64,000 bases of DNA from Paenibacillus sonchi (GCF_016772475.1 NZ_CP068596.1:1-64000), one strand, 5' to 3'. Counted from the stretch's first letter, positions 44,016 through 53,094 are shown. Numbers and translations are program-made. The notes: generated from the sequence alone by a model not told the origin.

Positions 44016-44593
44016 TATGGAAAAAAATAAAGTCATAGACAAAATTTATTGATTTAATGGGGTTTTGGCGCTTGATAATCGAAAGCAGAAAAAAAATGAG
44101 TTTTAGGCTGATCAACGATTTATTACGCAAAGAGTATAAACAAAAAATAATATATTTGACTGTGTATACAGGTCCTGAAACAATTGATCTCCCGACCGGC
44201 GCCGCCGGTTTCGCCCGGATGCAACCAGGCGTGCGGAGCTGCAGCAGCTGGTCATTTTGCTCGGCGCCGCCGGTTTCGCCCGGATGCAGCCAGGCGGCGG
44301 AGTTGCAGCAGCTGGTCATCTCGCTCGGCGCCGCCGGTTTCGCCCGGATGCAACGAGGCGTGCGGAGCTGCAGCAGCAAGCCATCCCGGGCGGCGCGGCC
44401 GGTTTTGCCTGGATGTAACCAGGCGTGTGGAGCTGCAGCAGCAGGTCTTCCCGTCCGGCGCCACCGGTTACGTCCGGAGCTGAAGCAGCTGGCCATCCCG
44501 CCCATCGCCGCCGGTACCGTCTGTTCAATTCTATAGCGGTCTACCAGACTAAAACTTTACTTTTACAGCCTAATACTTTATTTTCTTTTAACA
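44016..44593 (+). mobile_element. Degraded Tn7-like element carrying GC-rich repeats
   Basis: The left tip TATGGAAAAAAATAAAGTCA at 44016 (TGT changed to TAT) and the right tip TTCTTTTAACA at 44593 with two stacked sites (44545-44586). The flanks GTGAC / GTTAC differ by one base, consistent with an old 5-bp duplication. The interior has an AT-rich left part and the type-1 repeat array; no intact gene. Confidence 0.55.
44198..44520. repeat. GC-rich ~65-bp tandem repeats, type 1
   Basis: Four good units and a fifth truncated one begin CGGCGCCGCCGGTTTCGCCC and continue GGATGCAACCAGGCGTGCGG, AGCTGCAGCAGCTGGTCAT. Similar single or double units sit in the Tn7-like elements at 9.95, 26.0 and 27.6 kb. 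Whole units are conserved, so it is not a repeat-spacer array. Confidence 0.75.
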
Positions 44594-45150
44594 GTTACGC
44601 CTGGTAGGGTCAGATGTGTGAGCCGCCTCCTCTCGATCTTGGCGCTGTGTGGCAGCCGGCGATGCTTGAAAGCACAAGGGGTCCCCCGCTTGTCCTGACC
44701 GCAAATTCTGCTGTTTCCCGTCGATAAAGTGGTTTTTATCCTTTATGATGCATCCTTATAACGTAAAAAGAGCCTACTAATTATGTTGCTAAGATTTTCC
44801 CTCTTCGCTTACTGACTTCCGTAAAAACATACGATTTGTGGTAATGTAACTGATCGTTCGCGTAAGCTAGTGTGCACAGAAGCTCTCTGTTTCGGACGTT
44901 ATTCTTGGACTAAACTGTCAGCACTCGTTACAGAGTTGCGGACCGTCGTTCCGCCCACTAAGCATACATGAAAAGTTAAGTATATGCCCCCCCTTGTTAA
45001 CTGTTTGCATTCGCAAGCATTACTGCATCAAATCAAATAGAACAATGCCAACGGCGAACCCCGTTGGCATTGTATTTTTAATAAAAGCAGATTGCTTTAT
45101 CCTAATCCGACAAGAACTTTTAGAAAATCATAATGGATATATATAGATAG
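44594..45150. other. Intergenic, one more type-2 repeat
   Basis: 44607-44690 is a further type-2 unit. 45042-45078 holds an imperfect hairpin (ACAATGCCAACGG / CCGTTGGCATTGT) with TTTTTA after it, a good terminator-like structure. Nothing else recognised. Confidence 0.5.
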
Positions 45151-45735
45151 AATATTGAATATACAATGAATACATAATGATTAGATAATGAATAAATTAA
45201 ATAAACGTAATAATAATATAATGATTATATAAACAATAAATATTAATGTATAAATCAAGTGAAATTAGTTCAAACATTAAGCTATCATCCCAAATTGATT
45301 AATAATTTGGGATGATAGCAATTCATATTGATATGAATTGATGAGGATTAGTTCCGATTCAAATAAATTTATGTAGATTGATGATTGTCATGTTGATGAA
45401 TGATTGAGTTTAAATGCTAAAAAACCTGAATTAGTTATTGATTTCGAATTATTCGCTTTTAAATAAATATGTATTAATCTGTTTTGATTTAAGTAAAGGT
45501 GTGTTAATATGGATTAAGTGCATTTCTAAATCTTGTTACATTATTCTATTGGTGGAATGTTAATAAAGATAATTCCAATTGCGAAATTGATTCGCTAATT
45601 TAGAGTTATTCAAAACTCTTTTAAAAGAGATAAATACGAGTTAAGATCTATTTAAGCGTATGAATACGTTCTAAATTGACATGATATACTCTATATTTGA
45701 GGTTGAATCTGGTATAAAATGATTATAATACTCTT
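45151..45735. promoter_or_regulatory. AT-rich palindromic region, candidate origin
   Basis: A 16-bp perfect inverted repeat GCTATCATCCCAAATT / AATTTGGGATGATAGC (45281-45319) is directly followed by AATTCATA / TATGAATT (45320-45339). Around them are long AT-rich runs with TGAATACATAATGATTAGAT-like repeats. It lies immediately before a DNA-binding protein gene. A replication or partition locus is inferred. Confidence 0.5.
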
Positions 45736-45756
45736 TTGAGGAAGGGGGATTCACCT

Positions 45757-46776
45757 TTGAGTGAATTTGATGTAGAAGAGGTACTAACTAAAGAAGAATT
45801 GGAATCAAAAAGAAAAGAAGATATGAGAGAACACTTGATAGATGTTTTTGATGGGGACTCAATTTTATATGAGATTTATAAAACAAGGAACTGGCTTGAA
45901 AAACTATTTACAGATCCTATCTTGATGATGGATACAAGAACTCTATACAACACTACTCAAGTAGCTGCGATTTGCGAAGTTCCAACGCACTTAGTAAATA
46001 ATAGACGTAGAGATTTGGTGGATTATATTAAGCCAGATGTTTTTGGAGAAGAATCAAACAAAGTATTTAAACACAACTATATATCAGTTTTTAAAATCAA
46101 AATGGTTATCGGGTTAACTGGAGAAGGTGGAGAGTATTCGGTCCCGAATATAAGAGAGATAATCTTTAACGGGGCTAAATTGGGAGTGAAAACCACATCA
46201 CATTCGAATAGCGGAGAACTGATTGGCGGGGATCAACTTGTTCAAATACTAAATACCATGAAAAAATTCGAAAAATTTCAAGAGATGATCGAATCCGATG
46301 ATTTTTTCAAAGAAATTGAGAAGAGAGTAACACAAACTACAGAAAAACTATTATCTTCTAGTAAAGACAATAAAGGTGTTGATGAAAGTAAAAAGCTGTA
46401 TGATTACATTTGTAGTGGAAATGGAACACTTCTTGAAAAGGAGGAGACAATAAATAACTTTGATACTCTTATTAGAGATTTTCCAGATCAGCTCCATATG
46501 ATTCAGATGTATAAATCTGCAGCTGAAGAGAGAATAATTAAAATTAGGCAAGATGAAAAAGAATTGAGTATTAAAAAGCTTAAGATCAGAATTAGTGATT
46601 TGATTGATAGTTATGGTAATGCTCAGAATGATAAAGAACGTGAAAGTATAATGACTCAAATTAACCGTTTATCATCTGAAAATCCAGATCTGAACTTCGA
46701 AATTAGGTTATGGATGGCGACAATTTCGAAAAAAACTAATCAAAAGGGATTCTTCAGTAGATTGTTCTCAAAATAA
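45757..46776 (+). CDS. MerR-like HTH plasmid protein
   Basis: 339 residues from a TTG 8 nt after AGGAAGGGGG. Residues ~63-95 (TLYNTTQVAAICEVPTHLVN, NRRRDLVDYI) are a MerR-like winged helix. The middle and end are coiled-coil (FQEMIESDDFFKEIEKRVTQ, ERIIKIRQDEKELSIKK). It lies next to the candidate origin, so replication initiation or partition control is plausible. Own terminator. Confidence 0.6.
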   Translation: MSEFDVEEVLTKEELESKRKEDMREHLIDVFDGDSILYEIYKTRNWLEKLFTDPILMMDTRTLYNTTQVAAICEVPTHLVNNRRRDLVDYIKPDVFGEESNKVFKHNYISVFKIKMVIGLTGEGGEYSVPNIREIIFNGAKLGVKTTSHSNSGELIGGDQLVQILNTMKKFEKFQEMIESDDFFKEIEKRVTQTTEKLLSSSKDNKGVDESKKLYDYICSGNGTLLEKEETINNFDTLIRDFPDQLHMIQMYKSAAEERIIKIRQDEKELSIKKLKIRISDLIDSYGNAQNDKERESIMTQINRLSSENPDLNFEIRLWMATISKKTNQKGFFSRLFSK

Positions 46777-46779
46777 ATT

Positions 46780-46815
46780 AAGCACTTTCTCATTATTGAG
46801 ATAGTGCTTTTCTTT
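46780..46815 (+). terminator. Rho-independent terminator
   Basis: AAGCACTTTCTCA and TGAGATAGTGCTT pair, followed by TTCTTTT. Confidence 0.85.
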
Positions 46816-46820
46816 TGTTT

Positions 46821-46856
46821 ATATTAATATATTAATTAATAAATTAAATAATTACA
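46821..46856. promoter_or_regulatory. AT-rich operator before the coupling-protein genes
   Basis: AATATATTAATTAATAAATT is close to the dyads at 39.70 and 51.71 kb. Confidence 0.45.
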
Positions 46857-46901
46857 TATGTAATTCCTAACACCAGATTATGAGGAGGGAAGAAAAAAAG
46901 A

Positions 46902-47033
46902 GTGAAGAAAAATATTGTGCTTATTGATCAAACACTAAATAAAATTGCTTTGCTGAATTGGGCGGCATGGTTGGACCCAAAGTTTTTAGGTACACGGTTT
47001 CTCTGTCCGCTATATAGGAAACATTCCATCTAG
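46902..47033 (+). CDS. Small hypothetical protein
   Basis: 43 residues (MKKNIVLIDQTLNKIALL, NWAAWLDPKFLG, RKHSI). GTG start with GAGGAGGG about 13 nt upstream. It precedes the VirD4 gene and sits after the AT-rich operator. 47034-47193 is leader without further signal seen. Confidence 0.4.
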   Translation: MKKNIVLIDQTLNKIALLNWAAWLDPKFLGTRFLCPLYRKHSI

Positions 47034-47193
47034 TGGTCTCAAGCATAATATTCTAATGACTTGAATGATGTCATCAAAATAGTCTATAGACAAGTTAATC
47101 AGGTACGCCAGTAACCGGTGCCTTATTAGATTAATCATCCATCATAGTGAAATAGTAACGGTAGATGTTTTGGAAAACAAAGGGAGGTATGAG

Positions 47194-49596
47194 ATGAAAT
47201 TTATAGGAATGCTAATCGGGGGGATTTTTTCTGCTATAGGCCATATGATGGGGTTTCTGATTAAAAATATATACATTGAGATAAGAAGATTTTTAATGGA
47301 TCGAACAAATAAAAATGTTATTTGGAATATGCAGGCTATAACGATACTTCTATCATTATTATTGGCTTTCTTTTGGCTAATTGGAAGGTATCAGGACCAA
47401 TTTTACGGATTGTCACAGCCAGTTTTTCTAAGAGCAATCCCTTTACTGTTGCCATGTCTAATCGGACATGTGATTTACTCAAGTCCAATATTTTTTAAGA
47501 ATATTTACTCTAAGCCTATGATTCAAACATTTCTCAATACATTAAGCATGCTCGCTTTTGGCCAGATAATTTTAAACTATGTTGATTTTGGTTTGGGCAT
47601 GTTTATTGTATTTATTCTAACTCTTGCTGTTATTTCATTAACTTTGTACTACACACTTTACCTCAATATTAAATCAACCATTTTTAACAAGCTTACAACA
47701 GAAGTAGAGAACTCTGCTCAAGGTAGGAAATCAAAGGAAGGAAAGAAGATTATCGATCTAGTAAAGCGAAGAGATAAATACTCAGGAGAAGAGATCTTTG
47801 AGATTGATCAAATTGATATAAATACTCCAGGATGTCTTTCACATCTTCTTTATTATTCGGAAGAATGTAAGCTTGAACTATTTTACACTGAACCAACAAA
47901 AGATCAGCAAAGTCAACTTATGATACTTCAGAGATGGGATAGAGCGCAGCATGAACAAATTCTTGGTGGTACCGGGGCCGGTAAAACATTATTTGCATCA
48001 AATTTGATCGTTCAAGATTTATTGAATGTGTATCAAGGATCAACAATCGTTGAACCAAAGGGTTCGTTAATCAATAATATTGCAAATTTTCTTAAACGTG
48101 TAGGTAGACCATTCCATCGCCTTGATCCAGATTGTGATGACACTGACTGTCTAAATCCGCTTTATGTTCCCGAAGGTGAAGATATTGAACCAATGATTGA
48201 AGCCAATGTTTCAGCATATCATGGATATTTAGGACCTACAGCTAAGGATTTTTTCAAAAATAAGACAACTAATCTCTTGAGAGTTAGTATTAAAGCATTG
48301 AAGTTGGCTTATGGAAATGAATGTGGCTATATAGAAGTGAATAAGATAATCCAACCACTTGAGGACGACTATCGTGCAGAAGTGTTAGCTACATTGACTG
48401 AAAAGGGTGTCATTGATCAGGTTGGTTATTTGTTAGAATATACAAGAAATATGGCGGACTCTGGAAAGTCGCGAGAATATACTGAGCAAACAAACACTAA
48501 TCTTTACGATTATCTGAACATGCTTACAAGCCATAAAAGAATTCGAAAAATGTTATGTGGAAATTCAACTTTTAGTATTGACGATGCACTGGAGAATGGT
48601 GAAATAATTCTATTTAATGGAGCATACGGATCCTTACAGACCTTAACCTATACAGTGGGTCGATTATTTCTAAATTTGTTACGTGCTAGTACTTTTAGAA
48701 GAAACATTAAAGGAAAAGTTCGTCCCCATCAATTAACTGTAGATGAGATAGAAATGTTTGCAGATGAGGAGTTCTCAACCTTTATGGAAATGGCTCGAGA
48801 GTTCGAACTATTTGTTCGAGTAATTCACCAGGGCAATGAGCAGCTTGAAGATGTGAGTAGAAGGTTGAGCTCAATGGTTAAGCAGAATGCAGTTCAAAAA
48901 TATATCCTAGCCGGTTTAGAAAACAAAGATGCAGAATATTATGCTGATCTAATAGGAGAGTTTTATGGACTGACTCAAACTAGCGGAACTGACGAGATGT
49001 CGACAACAGGGTTTAATACTCAGTTAAAAGAAGAAAAAAGGTATAAAGTTCTGCCTGCAGAGATATTAAATCTAAGAGGGTATAACAATGAGACAGGAGA
49101 AGCTGGTGAGGTATTATTTAGAGGTGTGCAAAATAATAAAAGACTGGATCCAGTTAAAGGATTAGTTAAACCGCTACCTAAAATTTTGTTTTCAAGTTTA
49201 GAAGGAAAAAGGGACGAGAATACGAAGGAAATGAAAAAAGAATCGCACCTTGATAAGCTAGAATCAATTAAGGCTAAATGGATGAATAAGCAGCACGTCG
49301 TGGAGAAGAGTGAAGAAATAGAAACTCTGGATCAAACTCCCGAACAAATACCTGATCTAACCACTTGCGAAGAGGGGGAAGAAGAAGGGAGCCCCAAAAT
49401 TACAATACGTAGTAACATTTGGGATAGTAAAGTTGAGAGTGAAGCAACAGAGGTTAATACCTATACCAACAATGATAAAGTAATTGCAAAACTAAAAAAA
49501 GCGACCGTAGATGATAAAACACTTCAAGTTGCTGAGAAAATCAAGGAACTTTCCCAGCAGAAAAGAGATGAAAAAGAGAGTAGTGAAGTGGAGTAA
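47194..49596 (+). CDS. VirD4/TraG-type coupling protein
   Basis: 800 residues from an ATG 5 nt after AGGGAGGT. Transmembrane segments in the first ~170 residues (ITILLSLLLAFFWLIG, FIVFILTLAVISLTLYY). The ATPase has Walker A ILGGTGAGKTLFASNLIV and Walker B-like HQLTVDEIEMFADEEF, plus IVEPKGSLINNI. The C-terminal ~150 residues are charged. It brings the relaxase-DNA complex to the channel. It stands apart from the other conjugation genes, on the opposite strand. Confidence 0.9.
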   Translation: MKFIGMLIGGIFSAIGHMMGFLIKNIYIEIRRFLMDRTNKNVIWNMQAITILLSLLLAFFWLIGRYQDQFYGLSQPVFLRAIPLLLPCLIGHVIYSSPIFFKNIYSKPMIQTFLNTLSMLAFGQIILNYVDFGLGMFIVFILTLAVISLTLYYTLYLNIKSTIFNKLTTEVENSAQGRKSKEGKKIIDLVKRRDKYSGEEIFEIDQIDINTPGCLSHLLYYSEECKLELFYTEPTKDQQSQLMILQRWDRAQHEQILGGTGAGKTLFASNLIVQDLLNVYQGSTIVEPKGSLINNIANFLKRVGRPFHRLDPDCDDTDCLNPLYVPEGEDIEPMIEANVSAYHGYLGPTAKDFFKNKTTNLLRVSIKALKLAYGNECGYIEVNKIIQPLEDDYRAEVLATLTEKGVIDQVGYLLEYTRNMADSGKSREYTEQTNTNLYDYLNMLTSHKRIRKMLCGNSTFSIDDALENGEIILFNGAYGSLQTLTYTVGRLFLNLLRASTFRRNIKGKVRPHQLTVDEIEMFADEEFSTFMEMAREFELFVRVIHQGNEQLEDVSRRLSSMVKQNAVQKYILAGLENKDAEYYADLIGEFYGLTQTSGTDEMSTTGFNTQLKEEKRYKVLPAEILNLRGYNNETGEAGEVLFRGVQNNKRLDPVKGLVKPLPKILFSSLEGKRDENTKEMKKESHLDKLESIKAKWMNKQHVVEKSEEIETLDQTPEQIPDLTTCEEGEEEGSPKITIRSNIWDSKVESEATEVNTYTNNDKVIAKLKKATVDDKTLQVAEKIKELSQQKRDEKESSEVE

Positions 49597-49608
49597 TTCT
49601 CCACCTCA

Positions 49609-49962
49609 CTACTCTCTTACTTCGTCTCTCAACGTATTAAACAGATCGTTAAATTTCTCAAATGCTTTTACTCCTAAAGGCGTAAGAGAATAAAGTTTTT
49701 GCCTTCCACTTGAAGAATAATCAACTAATCCTAATGCCTCAATCCAATTAAGTGCATTGTTTAAATCACCTCTACGAACTTGAGAACGAAGAGATAAATC
49801 TTCTTTATTAAAGCTGTTTTTGTTTGAGGATTGCATTTTATCTAATGTTTGCATGATAAGTTTTGAGGCATTGGGAAGATTCGAAATCATATGTTCTAAA
49901 TAATCTTGAAGAGGAGAATTTAAGTCGAAGTCAATTTCATTGTCACTATTTGGGCTATACAC
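49609..49962 (-). CDS. Winged-helix transcriptional regulator
   Basis: 117 residues. EDLSLRSQVRRGDLNNALNW, IEALGLVDYSSS and KLYSLTPLGVKAFEKF form a MarR/PadR-like winged helix. GTG start with AAAGGCGG upstream. A 12-bp direct repeat (TAATATAATATC twice, 49990-50013) sits in its promoter, possibly its own operator. Confidence 0.7.
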   Translation of the reverse strand: MYSPNSDNEIDFDLNSPLQDYLEHMISNLPNASKLIMQTLDKMQSSNKNSFNKEDLSLRSQVRRGDLNNALNWIEALGLVDYSSSGRQKLYSLTPLGVKAFEKFNDLFNTLRDEVRE

Positions 49963-49989
49963 AAAAGATACCGCCTTTCATCTTCGCAC

Positions 49990-50013
49990 TAATATAATAT
50001 CTAATATAATATC
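49990..50013. repeat. 12-bp direct repeat in the regulator promoter
   Basis: TAATATAATATC occurs twice in tandem; the 14-mer ATATAATATCTAAT inside it also occurs at 39724-39738 before the conjugation operon. Confidence 0.6.
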
Positions 50014-50060
50014 ACATTTATTAGTACAAAAGTATAATAATCTATTGATTAAATAAGTTG

Positions 50061-50723
50061 TTAATTAGGACTATTTAGAGAAATGATATTTCGGATTGTA
50101 CGAATATAAGATTTCTCTTGAGCAGCTGAAGTTTCAAGACTAGAATTGTTCTTTCGCAAATAATAATTGATAATTTTATTATATTTTATAGCTTTTTTAT
50201 GAGTAATAGGTACAAACTTTCCTTCAAGATCCTCATTGAAATAAAGTCGTCCAGATAAACAATCATATGATTTGATAAGCGATAAATTAACATACAAACC
50301 GTTAACGATTCGTAGAAATCCATGAGCTTCTATAAGATTTTCGAATAAAATGAAATCGAATAAAGTTTTATTTTCTGCATAGAAATCGTCTTCTATATGG
50401 TAAATTACACGATTATTTATATCAATTTCAATAAAGAAGATGGTGTTAAAATCAATCTCAATAAACTCAAATTCTTGTTCTGGTTCTCCCTCGATATGTC
50501 CAGCTAAACGCATGAGTTCATCAAATGATGCGTTATATCCATTCGCAAAATTTTTTAAAGTGCTCGGTTTTGGAATAAGACTCGCTCCATAAGAACCTCT
50601 ACCTCCCAGTTCAACGTCTCGAATATATCCATGACTAAGAGAAGTTTTTTTAGCTGCTAAACGGAGACTATAACCACAGGATATCCTTAATTTTTCTAAA
50701 TATTCACCAATAGTCATATCCAT
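50061..50723 (-). CDS. XRE-HTH plus LytTR-like regulator
   Basis: 220 residues. The N-terminal ~70 are an XRE-type helix-turn-helix (IGEYLEKLRISCGYSLRLAA, KKTSLSHGYIRDVELG). Residues ~95-195 (FFIEIDINNRVIYHIEDDFY, AENKTLFDFILFENLIEAHG, FLRIVNGLYVNLSLIKSYD) follow the LytTR DNA-binding pattern. Two DNA-binding domains in one chain is unusual. It lies between the coupling-protein and Tad operons, so a switch for these is a reasonable guess. Confidence 0.7.
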   Translation of the reverse strand: MDMTIGEYLEKLRISCGYSLRLAAKKTSLSHGYIRDVELGGRGSYGASLIPKPSTLKNFANGYNASFDELMRLAGHIEGEPEQEFEFIEIDFNTIFFIEIDINNRVIYHIEDDFYAENKTLFDFILFENLIEAHGFLRIVNGLYVNLSLIKSYDCLSGRLYFNEDLEGKFVPITHKKAIKYNKIINYYLRKNNSSLETSAAQEKSYIRTIRNIISLNSPN

Positions 50724-51056
50724 AAATAATAAAAAGCTCCTTCAGTTTGTTGTTTCGATTTGTTGAGAAATGCTTATGTGAAAAAAATAATACATTCGTA
50801 ATTTTACACCTTAAGGAAAATAAAAGAAAATAATTTCTGTGGTTTAGAATTTTTTACCTTTATTTAGTCGTTGAATATTATCTTCTCAAGCGTGGTGCTA
50901 CTAAACAGCTGGCACATAGTTGGAAGAATACTAATGTTAGATTTTCTTAACATAAAAAACTTTGATAAACACTAAGCATGTAATACAATAATCAATATAT
51001 AATTATTATATATTGATTATATTATCATTGCATGATGTATAAAAGGAGTGACTACA
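50724..51056. promoter_or_regulatory. Divergent promoter region with palindrome
   Basis: AATCAATATATAA / TTATATATTGATT (50990-51018) is a perfect 13-bp dyad with a 3-base centre, 38 bp before the TTG of the next gene. The rest is AT-rich, with nothing else recognised. Confidence 0.6.
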
Positions 51057-51668
51057 TTGTATACATTCTATGACCCCTCAATAAAACCTATATTAACCAC
51101 TAATCATTCAGGTGAATTCATCAGTGTGAAGACTGAGGGATTGAAATATTATGGAATTTCAGATATCGTGCTTTATCAGTACATTGATGGTTATGAAAGT
51201 CTTTTTTTGAGTATTATCGAATTGATTTTCAAAGGCGAATTTAATATCCAACAAACTTGGAACTATAACGGCCAAATATTTAAGTTGGAGAAGAGAGTTA
51301 ATGGATATCTTGAAATCTGTTTTAATCATAGCGAATCCATACAAATTGTCACTATAGTAAATCCAATCTCAGGAGAACCAATAAAATATCTTACTAAGGG
51401 AATAATAGATAAATATGGGACACCGGAGTTTGAAATTCAAGCGAGTTATTTTGAGTCAAAAGGAATTTTGGCATATGTTATCTCTGAAATTTATAATGGG
51501 AAAATTATTGATGAGCTTACTTTGATTGAACTAGAGGGCAATACATATATCATAGAAAAGACAATTGATCGGTATGGTGCGTCAGTTTATCAGGTTGAAT
51601 TACTTGAAGCTAAGAAGATTATACATAAAGAACTAAAAAGAAGAAGCCACTTAAAACGTATAAAATAG
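51057..51668 (+). CDS. Hypothetical protein
   Basis: 203 residues from a TTG 8 nt after AAAAGGAG (an overlapping GTG lies in the site). Beta-rich, repeating SGE(F/P)I...GI.(K/D)KYG..(E/V) modules (TNHSGEFISVKTEGLKYYGI, NPISGEPIKYLTKGIIDKYG). No family recognised. Confidence 0.65.
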   Translation: MYTFYDPSIKPILTTNHSGEFISVKTEGLKYYGISDIVLYQYIDGYESLFLSIIELIFKGEFNIQQTWNYNGQIFKLEKRVNGYLEICFNHSESIQIVTIVNPISGEPIKYLTKGIIDKYGTPEFEIQASYFESKGILAYVISEIYNGKIIDELTLIELEGNTYIIEKTIDRYGASVYQVELLEAKKIIHKELKRRSHLKRIK

Positions 51669-51684
51669 TGGCTTCTTTTTTTTC
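51642..51684 (+). terminator. Rho-independent terminator overlapping the gene end
   Basis: GAAGCCACT and AGTGGCTTC, then TTTTTTTT. The first arm lies inside the coding end. Confidence 0.9.
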
Positions 51685-51699
51685 TTGCTTATTGTAATA

Positions 51700-51735
51700 T
51701 ATATATTAGTATATTAATTAGTTAATATATATGAT
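51700..51735. promoter_or_regulatory. AT-rich palindromic operator before the Tad operon
   Basis: TATATTAA and TTAATATA form a perfect dyad around TTAG; AGTATATTAATTAGTTAATA aligns with AATATATTAATTAACTAATA at 39.70 kb. Confidence 0.55.
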
Positions 51736-51757
51736 ACCTTTAGAAAGGAGCACTCGA

Positions 51758-52234
51758 TTGTCAAATGATAGCTTAATCAAAGAACTTGACTTTGTTCTTA
51801 CACATCCTTCCTGTAATGTGGAGCACTTGGAAAGGTTTTACAACGATTATTTGTACATAAATAAAACTGTCCCCTTATTCGAAATAGTGACTTACATGAG
51901 AAAGAGAAGGCCCGAGCTGTTGAAAGTATGGTCAATTGAAAATAAGGTAGTTGGACGATTATTAGGGGAAATGGAATCGCTCAATGATGAATCGAAAATA
52001 AACAAACAGCAGGAGATTGAAATTGTAATTAACATTAGTTTCCTCCGTGAAACGTCTGTTAAAACTTACGTTTATACTTGGGAAACAAAATTAGATTCAT
52101 CACTAATCGATCAAATATTTAAAGAACAGAAATTTAAAATCGTTTGTAGCGAAGTTTCAAACCTAATTGTTACAGGCATTAAACATGAAAAAATGGGCTC
52201 ATATACTTTGTATTTGAAAAAAAGGGAGAGATGA
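51758..52234 (+). CDS. First gene of the Tad operon, hypothetical
   Basis: 158 residues from a TTG 7 nt after AGAAAGGAG (MSNDSLIKELDFVLTHPS). Helical first half, beta second half (EIVINISFLRETSVKTYVYT). The next gene starts 3 bp after its stop. No family recognised. Confidence 0.6.
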   Translation: MSNDSLIKELDFVLTHPSCNVEHLERFYNDYLYINKTVPLFEIVTYMRKRRPELLKVWSIENKVVGRLLGEMESLNDESKINKQQEIEIVINISFLRETSVKTYVYTWETKLDSSLIDQIFKEQKFKIVCSEVSNLIVTGIKHEKMGSYTLYLKKRER

Positions 52235-52237
52235 TAG

Positions 52238-53083
52238 ATGGATCTGAATTTTTATAACAACCCGATGAATGAGTATAAAACGTCTTTGCGCCGAAAAATT
52301 ATCCATCAAGGAATTGTAAAGAGAGTAGAAAGTCATGCTCCCTTTGGGAAAGAGATGCAATGTGCTGTTGTGATTCTAAATAATGGTCTCAAGGGATTAA
52401 TCCATGAAGATCAATTTGATAAGCAGAAATATCGTTCCCTTGTTGGCTTCTTAGGTCACAAAATTGATTTCATGGTATTGGATGTTGCAAAAAGTGGAAT
52501 GGATCCAAAAACTGTTCAAGTATTTAACGAAGAAAGCGGAATAGTACTTTTATCCAGAGTGCAGGCTTTGGAAGAGCTGCAAGAAGACTTTTGGGAAAAT
52601 GCTGACGTAGATCATGTTTGCACCGGCACAGTTTCAGGTTTTGAAGAAGAGCGACTTTATATATTGGTAAAGGGAGTCACTTGTATTCTTCCGATTAAGG
52701 ATTATGAATACGACTGGACTCCTTCAGCAAAGAATCTTGTCCCTCTGGGATCTGAAATCACAGTAAAAATTAAAGAGATCAATAAAGAAAAAGAACGAGT
52801 AATTGTCTCAAGAAAAGAATTAATGGAAGATCCTTGGTTACGAGCAAGAGAAATATTTAGGATCGGAGACTACGCATCGGGAGAAATAACAGGGATAGAT
52901 GAAAAGATCGGAATATTTATAAAGCTTGCACCGGGGATTGAATCGCTTGCATGGTTTCCACCAAAAATTCCAAGCCATAAGGATCTAATTGGAATGATCG
53001 TCTCAGTCAAAATAAAAAGTGTTAATCCTGAAGAAAGAAAAATACGATCCACGATCGTACATTTCCCGCATGTATTGTACTAG
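52238..53083 (+). CDS. S1 RNA-binding domain protein
   Basis: 281 residues with three S1-like OB folds: ~20-90 (HQGIVKRVESHAPFGKEM, GLKGLIHEDQF), ~115-190 (CTGTVSGFEEERLYILVKG, VKIKEINKEKERVIVSRKE) and ~205-275 (YASGEITGIDEKIGIFIKLA). RNA or nucleic-acid binding; its presence at the head of a pilus operon is unexpected. Confidence 0.85.
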   Translation: MDLNFYNNPMNEYKTSLRRKIIHQGIVKRVESHAPFGKEMQCAVVILNNGLKGLIHEDQFDKQKYRSLVGFLGHKIDFMVLDVAKSGMDPKTVQVFNEESGIVLLSRVQALEELQEDFWENADVDHVCTGTVSGFEEERLYILVKGVTCILPIKDYEYDWTPSAKNLVPLGSEITVKIKEINKEKERVIVSRKELMEDPWLRAREIFRIGDYASGEITGIDEKIGIFIKLAPGIESLAWFPPKIPSHKDLIGMIVSVKIKSVNPEERKIRSTIVHFPHVLY

Positions 53084-53094
53084 GAGGAAAGTTA

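Noticed and set aside
44198..44520. Possible CRISPR array because of a ~65-bp period
   Set aside because: Whole units are conserved; there is no constant repeat with variable spacers, and no cas gene is near.
44057..44536. Several long open frames on both strands over the GC-rich repeats
   Set aside because: They arise from low-stop GC-rich repeats, overlap each other in all frames and have no ribosome sites.
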